Below are positions 1-4,989 of a DNA stretch of 5,301 nt, piece after piece. Source of the stretch: Acidobacteria bacterium CG_4_9_14_3_um_filter_49_7 (GTDB taxonomy: Bacteria; Acidobacteriota; Holophagae; Thermotomaculales; Thermotomaculaceae); NCBI GenBank assembly GCA_002789615.1, contig PFTO01000033.1:1-5301 (forward strand), written 5' to 3'. Position 1 is the stretch's first letter, and each line of letters starts with the position of its first letter. The notes beneath the pieces are model-generated. The model was given only the letters and a program-made list of their open reading frames with translations, did no database searches and had not been told where the DNA came from. A program made the translations under genes and the position numbers.

Positions 1-445
1 CGACCACAGGACCAAAATTGTCCCTTTTCTTCAACATGCCATCCCGATATATAGTGAAGGGGTCCTTGTGTACCTTGTATGGCTCATTCAGGGCCTTTCC
101 GTTCACATACACCTGCTTGTCAATGACCTCAATAGTGTCTCCGGGCATTCCGATGACGCGCTTGATAAAATCAACCTCCGTGTTTTTGGGAAACCGAAAC
201 ACAATCACATCTCCCCGCCTGATATTCCGCTGGGGAAAAATATTTTTCTCCCATGCGAAAGAGACAGACCCGAACATGAACTTGTTGACGGCGAGGTGAT
301 CGCCGATCAGCAGAGAGTCTTCCATGGAGGATGTTGGAATTTTAAATTGTTGAAACACAAAGGTTTTTGCAAAGGTTAAAGCCAGAAGCCCGATCAATAT
401 AGTTTCAAAATAATCTCGGAAAATACTCTTCTTGAAAGGTTGCAT
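1..445 (-). CDS. lepB: Signal peptidase I, N-terminal part (C-terminus beyond window)
   Basis: Leader peptidase of the inner membrane (family S26), which removes signal peptides from Sec- and Tat-exported proteins on the periplasmic side. The first 148 codons are present and the frame is still open at the window edge. A short basic N-terminus (MQPFKKS) is followed by one hydrophobic segment at about residues 15-33. The catalytic serine box is PTSSMEDSLLIGD (residues 37-49), with S40 the likely nucleophile. The general-base lysine lies in FIKRVIGMPGD (93-103), as K95. GDVIVFRFP (78-86) is the usual strand between the two boxes. The residue after SME is Asp, where E. coli LepB has Pro in SMMPTL. 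I believe this SMED form is common in deltaproteobacterial enzymes. The start ATG at 445 is preceded by GAGGAAG, with 9 nt between GGAAG and the ATG. Only one transmembrane segment precedes the serine box, unlike the two in E. coli. Identification is firm from both catalytic boxes. Confidence 0.95.
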   Translation of the reverse strand, partial: MQPFKKSIFRDYFETILIGLLALTFAKTFVFQQFKIPTSSMEDSLLIGDHLAVNKFMFGSVSFAWEKNIFPQRNIRRGDVIVFRFPKNTEVDFIKRVIGMPGDTIEVIDKQVYVNGKALNEPYKVHKDPFTIYRDGMLKKRDNFGPVV

Positions 446-485
446 CTATTTGTTCTTCCTCTCGTCATTCGTTCAATCCGTGTTC

Positions 486-514
486 ATTCTACCAGAGAAA
501 AAGTTTAAGTTTAA
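486..514 (-). promoter_or_regulatory. Possible sigma70-like promoter of lepB, overlapping a hexamer repeat
   Basis: On the minus strand TAGAAT (491-486) matches the -10 consensus at 5 of 6 positions. Seventeen bases upstream lies TTAAAC (514-509), a poor -35 box (3 of 6) made entirely of the AAACTT repeat array. Transcription would start near 479, giving a leader of about 35 nt before the lepB ATG. The position between the galU terminator candidate and lepB makes sense, but the -35 match is weak. Confidence 0.35.
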
Positions 515-524
515 GTTTAAGTTT
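501..524. repeat. Perfect tandem repeat, (AAGTTT)x4
   Basis: Four exact copies of the hexamer AAGTTT run without interruption from 501 to 524. On the minus strand, the direction of lepB transcription, it reads (AAACTT)4. It lies in the non-coding spacer between galU and lepB, next to the candidate lepB -10 box. It is seen directly in the sequence. A role in expression is inference only. Confidence 0.9.
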
Positions 525-542
525 GAGCCCAGAGCAGATTCG

Positions 543-574
543 AAAAAGGCAGGGAACAACCACTCCCCTCTGCC
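543..574 (-). terminator. Probable rho-independent terminator of galU
   Basis: Read on the minus strand, the arm GGCAG-A-GG (574-567) can pair with CCTGCC (553-548) as seven base pairs around one bulged A. Two further G-U pairs can form at the inner end, leaving a loop of about 8 nt. Five U residues follow at once (547-543). It begins about 45 nt after the galU stop and points the right way to end the STAS-galU transcript. The bulge and the short U tract make it a moderate rather than strong terminator. Confidence 0.5.
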
Positions 575-596
575 GCCCACGCATCACACCGACTCA

Positions 597-626
597 CACT
601 CGCACTCTCACTTGCACTTTCACTTA
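597..626. repeat. Degenerate hexamer tandem repeat (CACTNN)x5 overlapping the galU stop
   Basis: CACT recurs at 597, 603, 609, 615 and 621, exactly six bases apart, giving units CACTCG, CACTCT, CACTTG, CACTTT and CACTTA. Weaker related units (CACACC, GACTCA) precede it from 585. The array runs into the 3' end of galU and includes its stop codon (622-620) and the lysine codon before it. It is distinct in unit from the AAGTTT array at 501-524, but shares the 6-bp period. Confidence 0.75.
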
Positions 627-1480
627 TTGGGAAACAGGTTCTTCAGATAAGCGGAAAACGGTTCCCGAAACTCTTCCCGTTTCAGCGCGAATTCCACAGT
701 GGCACGCAGATAGTCCAATTTGTTTCCGGCATCGTATCGCTTACCCTGAAACAGCAAGCCGTAAAGGTCGCGGTATTGACGAAGCGCATTGGTTAACTGA
801 ATTTCTCCCGTCCCATCCGCATTGGTTTCTTCAATAAAATCAAAGATTTCATAGGAGAGAATATATCTTCCAATGATTACCAGGTCAGAGGGAGCATCCT
901 CCAGTTTTGGTTTTTCCACAAGCCCGCTCAATTTCAACACGGACCTGGAAACATGCTCTCCCGCCACAACTCCATACTTAGACACCTGTTCCCAAGGTAT
1001 TTTCTGAAGGGCAAGAACCGGAGCCTGCTTTTCTTCATGAACATCCATCATCTGCCTTAGCGCCGGTACTTGTGCATCAATGACATCGTCGCCCAACAGC
1101 ACAGCAAAATTTTCGTTCTTTCCGATCAGATGGCGGGCACACAGAACAGCATGGCCAAGGCCCCGGGGTTCGTTCTGGCGGACAAACGAAAAGTGGGCAC
1201 GGGAAACCAGATCCCGAACTCCTTTCAACTCATCCATCTTGTTCTTTTCTCTCAGATGGGTCTCCAGTTCCGGATGATAGTCAAAGTGGTTGGCTATGGC
1301 GGATTTATTCCGGCCGGTAATGAAAACAATATGTTCAATGCCGGATTCCACAGCCTCTTCCACAATGTACTGGATTGTGGGCTTGTCGATGATGGGAATC
1401 ATCTCCTTGGGAATCGCTTTGGTGGCGGGTAGAAACCGGGTCCCGAGGCCTGCAACTGGAATAACCGCCGTTCGGATCAT
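620..1480 (-). CDS. galU: UTP--glucose-1-phosphate uridylyltransferase (UDP-glucose pyrophosphorylase)
   Basis: Cytoplasmic enzyme joining UTP and glucose-1-phosphate into UDP-glucose, the glucosyl donor for LPS, exopolysaccharide and related glycans. The product has 286 residues, a normal GalU/GtaB length. The nucleotide-binding signature GLGTRFLPATKAIPKEM occupies residues 11-27. LLGDDVI (128-134) carries the acidic metal/nucleotide site. VEKPK (188-192) contains the family's conserved lysine. GTGEIQLTNAL (223-233) and GKRYDAGNK (246-254) are typical of the sugar-phosphate site. The ATG at 1480 overlaps the STAS stop codon as ATGA, which suggests translational coupling. A GGGGAG lies very close upstream, spaced too tightly to be ideal. 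A TTG at 1489 in the same frame would add three residues (MGR) and cannot be excluded. The 3' end runs into a hexamer repeat. All expected family motifs are intact and nothing suggests truncation. Confidence 0.96.
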   Translation of the reverse strand: MIRTAVIPVAGLGTRFLPATKAIPKEMIPIIDKPTIQYIVEEAVESGIEHIVFITGRNKSAIANHFDYHPELETHLREKNKMDELKGVRDLVSRAHFSFVRQNEPRGLGHAVLCARHLIGKNENFAVLLGDDVIDAQVPALRQMMDVHEEKQAPVLALQKIPWEQVSKYGVVAGEHVSRSVLKLSGLVEKPKLEDAPSDLVIIGRYILSYEIFDFIEETNADGTGEIQLTNALRQYRDLYGLLFQGKRYDAGNKLDYLRATVEFALKREEFREPFSAYLKNLFPNK

Positions 1481-1818
1481 TCTCCCCAAACCTGCTCGAC
1501 CAATCCGCTGACATTAAAAAAAGTGTAGAGGTTTGTAATTCGAAAAATGCTCTCAATATTCTTATGCAATTCAACGAATGCCAGCTTCTTTCCGATGGCA
1601 TTTGCTTTCTTATGGGCACCTACGAGCATACCCAAGCCGACAGAAGTAATAAAATCACACTTTGCCAGGTTAACAACCACATAGCGCAGATCCACATCAT
1701 CCAGACTTTCCCGGATCTTTTCCCGAAGTGTTTCAGTACCGTTAGTATCAATTTTTCCATCGACACTGATAATGACACCCTTTTTCTCCCGAATCTCTTC
1801 TTTTTCAAGGTTTATCAT
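1477..1818 (-). CDS. STAS-domain protein, anti-sigma factor antagonist-like
   Basis: Small cytoplasmic protein of 113 residues made of a single STAS domain, resembling SpoIIAA/RsbV-type anti-sigma factor antagonists, which bind and sequester a partner anti-sigma kinase. The first strands are GVIISVDGKIDTNGTETL (residues 14-31). The central strand and loop are YVVVNLAKCDFITSVGLGML (46-65), followed by the helix GAHKKANAIGKKLAFVEL (67-84). In SpoIIAA the loop reads DSSGLG, with the second serine phosphorylated. Here it reads T58-S59-V60-G61-L62-G63, so that site is Val with a Ser just before it. No partner kinase or phosphatase gene is in the window. ATG at 1818 is preferred because GGAAGGAGAAGG lies at the right distance. 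A GTG at 1842 would translate the ribosome binding site itself. It overlaps galU by 4 bp. STAS family is firm; the regulatory target is unknown. Confidence 0.88.
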   Translation of the reverse strand: MINLEKEEIREKKGVIISVDGKIDTNGTETLREKIRESLDDVDLRYVVVNLAKCDFITSVGLGMLVGAHKKANAIGKKLAFVELHKNIESIFRITNLYTFFNVSGLVEQVWGE

Positions 1819-1820
1819 TG

Positions 1821-1832
1821 CCTTCTCCTTCC
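1821..1832 (-). promoter_or_regulatory. Strong ribosome binding site of the STAS gene
   Basis: On the minus strand GGAAGGAGAAGG precedes the ATG at 1818, with six bases between the GGAG core and the start. It settles the start, because the upstream in-frame GTG at 1842 would place this purine-rich stretch inside the coding region. Confidence 0.85.
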
Positions 1833-1848
1833 TCAACAACACAATAGA

Positions 1849-1877
1849 TTGACTAACATCTTTAGGTCAGGTAAGAT
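1849..1877 (+). promoter_or_regulatory. Candidate sigma70-like promoter of pilBC
   Basis: TTGACT (1849-1854, 5 of 6 to TTGACA) is separated by 17 bases from TAAGAT (1872-1877, 4 of 6 to TATAAT). Predicted transcription starts near 1884, leaving a leader of about 29 nt before the ATG at 1913. This supports that ATG over the in-frame TTG at 1877, which would lie upstream of the start of transcription. No sigma54-type GG-N10-GC element was seen here. Confidence 0.55.
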
Positions 1878-1903
1878 TGTATCAGATTAAAAAACTCATG
1901 CAA
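1876..1903 (-). promoter_or_regulatory. Candidate sigma70-like promoter of the STAS-galU operon
   Basis: On the minus strand TTGCAT (1903-1898, 3 of 6) lies 16 bases upstream of TACAAT (1881-1876, 5 of 6). A T-rich run within the spacer is compatible with promoter DNA. The start of transcription would be near 1869, about 50 nt before the ATG at 1818. The -10 box shares bases 1876-1877 with the opposing pilB -10 box. Confidence 0.4.
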
Positions 1904-1904
1904 A

Positions 1905-1909
1905 GAGGG
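1905..1909 (+). promoter_or_regulatory. Ribosome binding site of pilB, supporting ATG 1913
   Basis: GAGGG lies three bases before the ATG at 1913. The spacing is short but the site matches anti-SD better than anything before the in-frame ATG at 1898. The upstream TTG at 1877 has a weaker AGGT ahead of it. Confidence 0.6.
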
Positions 1910-1912
1910 AAT

Positions 1913-3571
1913 ATGGCAAAACCAAAACAGCGAAAAAGGCTTGGAGAAATGCTCGTGGAAACAGGCCTGATCACAAAGAATCAGGTGGGCCAAGCGCTTG
2001 ACTATTCCCGGAAAAACGGCATTCGGCTTGGGAAGGCTCTGATTCGGATGAATATCCTGGAAGAAGAAGATATTATCAAAACCATCAGTAAACAATTGAA
2101 TATTCCGTACATAGACGTGGGAAACATCCTTTTTGACCCTGAAATTGTCACACTCATTCCGGAAGTTTTCGCCACAAAGAATAAGGTAATCCCCCTCTTT
2201 CTTGTGGATGAAACCATGACTGTTGCAATTTCCGATCCCCTGAACGTTTACATTATTGACGACCTCTCCAATATAGTCGGCAAGAAAATCAACGTGGCTA
2301 TCAGTACGGAAAAAGATATCGAAACCGCCCTTCGAAATTTTTACGCAAAAGAAAGCACCATTGCCGATGCTTTTGCACTGGAGGGAATCGAGTCTCAGGA
2401 AAGTGGCGCAAACGAAAAACCCGTAATTAAACTTGTAAACAACATTCTTATTTCCGCAGTCAAGGAAGAAGCAAGCGATATTCACCTGGAGCCGGGAAAG
2501 ACTAAGCTTCGGGTACGTTTTCGGGTTGACGGCGTACTCCACACTCACAAAATTCAGATTCCAACCTATCTAAACGCAGCGGTAATATCCAGAATTAAGA
2601 TCATGGGAGATCTTGACATTGCGGAGAAGCGGTCGCCTCAGGACGGAAGATTTCCCCTTGATATTTCCGGTAAGAACCTGGATGTCCGTGTTTCCACGCT
2701 TCCCACAATATTCGGTGAAAAAATCGTCCTTCGACTCCTGGATAAATCCAATATTCTTGTGGGTCTGGATTCTCTTGGTATTGATGAAACAGACTACGAA
2801 GTGGTACTGGACGCACTGAAAACCGTAAACGGGATTCTGCTTGTCACCGGCCCCACGGGAAGTGGGAAGACCACAACTTTATACGCTGCCCTTCAAATGC
2901 TCAACTCTGAAGACAAGAATATCATCACTGTGGAAGACCCTGTGGAATATCAGTTGAAGCATGTGAACCAGGTACAGGTCAATCCTCAGGCCGGCATCAC
3001 CTTTGCTTCGGGACTGCGTTCCATTTTGCGTCAGGATCCGGATATCATCATGGTCGGTGAAATCCGGGATGCAGAGACGGCTCAAATTGCAGTTCAGGCG
3101 GCTTTGACCGGCCACCTGGTCCTGTCCACACTGCATACAAACGACGCAGTATCAACGATTTCCCGGCTTCTGGATATGAAGGTGGAGCCCTTTCTGTTGG
3201 CATCTTCAGTTCGGGCCATTATTGCTCAACGTCTGGTCAGAAAAATCTGCACACATTGTATCGAGTCCTATCCGGCAGCGGAGGCAGAGCGCACGGTACT
3301 TGAAATTCAAGCCGCGGGAGACATACCGCTGTATCACGGCAAGGGATGCAATTTCTGCAACCAGACCGGCTACAAGGGACGAACCGGACTCTATGAAATC
3401 CTGAGGCCAGATCGAAAAATCCGGAATCTTATCATGAATCTACGCCCGATGGATGAGCTTGAAGACGTGGCTCTGTCATCGGGATTCACTCCCATGCGAA
3501 AACAGGGCATCCGGAAAGTGCTCAAAGGAATCACTTCCCTGGAAGAAGTCCTCCGGGTAACCCGGGATTAG
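1913..3571 (+). CDS. pilB: Type IV pilus extension ATPase PilB / MshE-like (GspE/PilB family)
   Basis: Cytoplasmic hexameric ATPase powering pilin polymerisation through PilC; 552 residues, usual for the family. The N-terminal MshEN domain (about 9-145) begins with two RLGxxL motifs at 9-32 and 38-61, exactly five residues apart, the arrangement of c-di-GMP-binding MshE. The secretion ATPase core has Walker A GPTGSGKT (313-320), Asp box ITVEDPVEY (338-346), Walker B region DPDIIMVGEIRD (375-386) and His box GHLVLSTLHTNDA (400-412). A four-cysteine zinc site, CTHC (446-449) and CNFC (479-482), is typical of PilB/GspE and absent from the retraction ATPase PilT. The chosen ATG gives MAKPKQRKRLGEML; an in-frame TTG at 1877 is possible but less likely. 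pilC follows 12 bp downstream. GspE of type II secretion is the main alternative, but the adjacent pilC and prepilin fit both systems, so pilus versus secretion rests partly on the MshEN motif. Confidence 0.93.
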   Translation: MAKPKQRKRLGEMLVETGLITKNQVGQALDYSRKNGIRLGKALIRMNILEEEDIIKTISKQLNIPYIDVGNILFDPEIVTLIPEVFATKNKVIPLFLVDETMTVAISDPLNVYIIDDLSNIVGKKINVAISTEKDIETALRNFYAKESTIADAFALEGIESQESGANEKPVIKLVNNILISAVKEEASDIHLEPGKTKLRVRFRVDGVLHTHKIQIPTYLNAAVISRIKIMGDLDIAEKRSPQDGRFPLDISGKNLDVRVSTLPTIFGEKIVLRLLDKSNILVGLDSLGIDETDYEVVLDALKTVNGILLVTGPTGSGKTTTLYAALQMLNSEDKNIITVEDPVEYQLKHVNQVQVNPQAGITFASGLRSILRQDPDIIMVGEIRDAETAQIAVQAALTGHLVLSTLHTNDAVSTISRLLDMKVEPFLLASSVRAIIAQRLVRKICTHCIESYPAAEAERTVLEIQAAGDIPLYHGKGCNFCNQTGYKGRTGLYEILRPDRKIRNLIMNLRPMDELEDVALSSGFTPMRKQGIRKVLKGITSLEEVLRVTRD

Positions 3572-3583
3572 GGACGGTCGACA

Positions 3584-4792
3584 GTGACAAAATATTCGTA
3601 TAAAGCCAGGGACGGCCAGGGCCGACTGATCGAAGAAGAACTGGAAGCTACATCCCGTCTCGAAGTGGAAGACAAACTTCGTCATCTGGAATACATTCCA
3701 ATTCAGATTAATGAATTGAGGGATCGAAAAAAGAAAATCGTGCTCCTGAAGAAAAAAATCAAGCTCACTGATATGGCGTTGATGTTTCGCCAGATGGCAA
3801 CAATGATAAATGCCTACCTTCCCATTGTTGCTACTCTGACTATTGTCGCAAAACAGACAGCCAATCCCACTCTTGAGGAATCGCTGAATCACATCCGTTA
3901 TCGGGTTGAAGCCGGGTCATCGCTCTCTGAGGCCCTTGCTGAGTTTCCGGACATTTTCACCCAGCTTCATATCCACATGATAAAAGTGGCGGAGGAAGCC
4001 GGCCTCCTCGGCACCATTCTGGACAGACTGTCCCTGATCGTGGAACATGAACAAGAGACAAGGGATCGGATAAAAAGCGCCACAAGATACCCGAAAATTG
4101 TCGTGTTCGGGCTGGGTGTTGCCTTTGTCATTCTGATGAGTTTTGTCGTTCCTCGATTTGCAGGCATCTACTCAAAATTTAAAGTCGATCTGCCACTTCC
4201 CACACGGGTCATGGTTGGAATGAACAACATATTTCAACACTTCTGGTGGGCCGTCATAATTGCCGGGATTCTGGCTTTTCTTGGTATCCGCTATATTCTA
4301 TCCACATCAGAGGGCCGTCTCAGATGGGACACATTGAGACTGCGGTTTTATGTTTTTGGACCCCTGATGCTGAAAATTTCCATGTCCCGATTCAGCCGCA
4401 TTCTTTCCATGATGATCCGCTCCGGTGTCCCGATCGTGCAGGCCCTTCAAAATGTCGGCGCTACCATGGAGAATGTCGTATTGGAAGGTACCGTCAAACT
4501 GATTGAAGAAGCCATCATCGAAGGGAAATCCCTTGCGGAACCCATGGCCGTCAGCAGATACTTCCCAGATATGGTAGTTCAGATGGTCTCTGTCGGGGAG
4601 CAAACCGGTCAGCTGGACGAACTTCTTGAGAAAACGGCAGACTACTATGACCGGGAAGTTGACTATACCATTCAGCATTTGGCCGCACTGCTGGAACCCT
4701 TGTTACTTCTTGGCCTGGCCGTGGTCGTACTATTCTTTGCCCTGGCGATTTTCCTGCCCATGTGGGATGTCATGTCCCTCTTTCATCATTAG
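3584..4792 (+). CDS. pilC: Type IV pilus inner-membrane platform protein PilC (GspF family)
   Basis: Polytopic inner-membrane protein on which the PilB motor acts to insert pilin subunits; 402 residues, normal for PilC/GspF. The basic cytoplasmic N-terminus (MTKYSYKARDGQG) is typical. Two T2SSF domains are visible: the first from about FRQMATMI (68-75) to FVVPRF (187-192), the second from about SRFSRILSMMIRSGVP (268-283) to the C-terminus. The duplicated signature is clear in VAEEAGLLGTIL (135-146) and SVGEQTGQLDELL (336-348). Three hydrophobic segments lie at about 172-190, 220-238 and 371-392. The first domain has AYLP where AGLP or AGVP is usual. The start is a GTG 12 bp after the pilB stop with only a poor ribosome binding site, so translation probably depends on ribosomes finishing pilB. 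No other start codon is plausible in the first 60 codons. Confidence 0.93.
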   Translation: MTKYSYKARDGQGRLIEEELEATSRLEVEDKLRHLEYIPIQINELRDRKKKIVLLKKKIKLTDMALMFRQMATMINAYLPIVATLTIVAKQTANPTLEESLNHIRYRVEAGSSLSEALAEFPDIFTQLHIHMIKVAEEAGLLGTILDRLSLIVEHEQETRDRIKSATRYPKIVVFGLGVAFVILMSFVVPRFAGIYSKFKVDLPLPTRVMVGMNNIFQHFWWAVIIAGILAFLGIRYILSTSEGRLRWDTLRLRFYVFGPLMLKISMSRFSRILSMMIRSGVPIVQALQNVGATMENVVLEGTVKLIEEAIIEGKSLAEPMAVSRYFPDMVVQMVSVGEQTGQLDELLEKTADYYDREVDYTIQHLAALLEPLLLLGLAVVVLFFALAIFLPMWDVMSLFHH

Positions 4793-4800
4793 ATAAGAGC

Positions 4801-4814
4801 GCGTTGGGCGTTGG
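4801..4814. repeat. Direct heptamer repeat (GCGTTGG)x2
   Basis: Two exact adjacent copies of GCGTTGG lie 9 bp after the pilC stop, followed by CGG. They are the left edge of the repeat-rich spacer before the prepilin gene. Short but exact. Confidence 0.7.
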
Positions 4815-4856
4815 CGGCAGAAAAAACGAAGAGCCGGCCATTTCCCGCCTTTCGGG

Positions 4857-4884
4857 TCACTCGTCACCTATCACTTTTCATTTT
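4857..4884. repeat. Degenerate heptamer tandem repeat (TCAYNNN)x4
   Basis: TCAC occurs at 4857, 4864 and 4871, with TCAT at 4878, exactly seven bases apart: TCACTCG, TCACCTA, TCACTTT, TCATTTT. It lies in the pilC-prepilin spacer, about 45 bp upstream of the candidate prepilin promoter. The conserved core resembles that of the hexamer array at 597-626, but the period differs. Confidence 0.6.
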
Positions 4885-4927
4885 TGATCAACTTTTTTAC
4901 GGATTCAGGTTTTTTAACAACAATTCC

Positions 4928-4955
4928 TTGCAATTACAGCCTGACGGGGTATAAT
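4928..4955 (+). promoter_or_regulatory. Candidate sigma70-like promoter of the prepilin gene
   Basis: A perfect TATAAT (4950-4955) lies 16 bases downstream of TTGCAA (4928-4933, 4 of 6 to TTGACA). Transcription would start near 4962, with a leader of about 28 nt. T-runs at 4881-4885, 4893-4898 and 4910-4915 upstream could act as UP-like or curved DNA. I checked TTGC here for a sigma54 -24 GG partner and found none. Confidence 0.65.
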
Positions 4956-4977
4956 TATTGGCGAAGCCATATCCCAA

Positions 4978-4983
4978 GGGAGG
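4978..4983 (+). promoter_or_regulatory. Strong ribosome binding site of the prepilin gene
   Basis: GGGAGG within AAGGGAGGT is close to the ideal anti-SD complement and lies six bases before the ATG at 4990. It is the strongest site on the plus strand of this window, consistent with an abundant structural subunit. Confidence 0.85.
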
Positions 4984-4989
4984 TATATT

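Noticed and set aside
432..650. Plus-strand open frame across the lepB-galU spacer with a KFKFKFKF stretch and a SHSHSHLHFH stretch
   Set aside because: The repetitive peptides are translations of the two hexamer DNA arrays. It overlaps the ends of both flanking genes and has no ribosome binding site.
1070..1432. A 120-codon open frame on the plus strand opposite galU
   Set aside because: It mirrors conserved galU coding sequence, and its translation has no family-like pattern.
1862..2548. A 228-codon open frame on the minus strand, opposite the pilB N-terminal half
   Set aside because: It lies wholly antisense to well-conserved pilB codons, shows no recognisable domain and has no convincing ribosome binding site. 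It is a by-product of pilB codon use.
4844..4856. CCCG-CCTTT-CGGG hairpin after pilC, considered as a terminator
   Set aside because: The stem is only four base pairs and no U-tract follows it. GGCGG (4813-4817) with CCGCC (4845-4849) leaves a 27-nt loop and also lacks a U-tract.
4910..4935. TTGC element considered as the -12 half of a sigma54 promoter for the prepilin
   Set aside because: No GG dinucleotide occurs at the required distance upstream, whereas a good sigma70-type -10/-35 pair is present.
4959..4969. TGGC-GAA-GCCA mini-hairpin near the predicted 5' end of the prepilin mRNA
   Set aside because: Four base pairs with a three-base loop can arise by chance. It may stabilise the 5' end, but nothing else supports a regulatory RNA.
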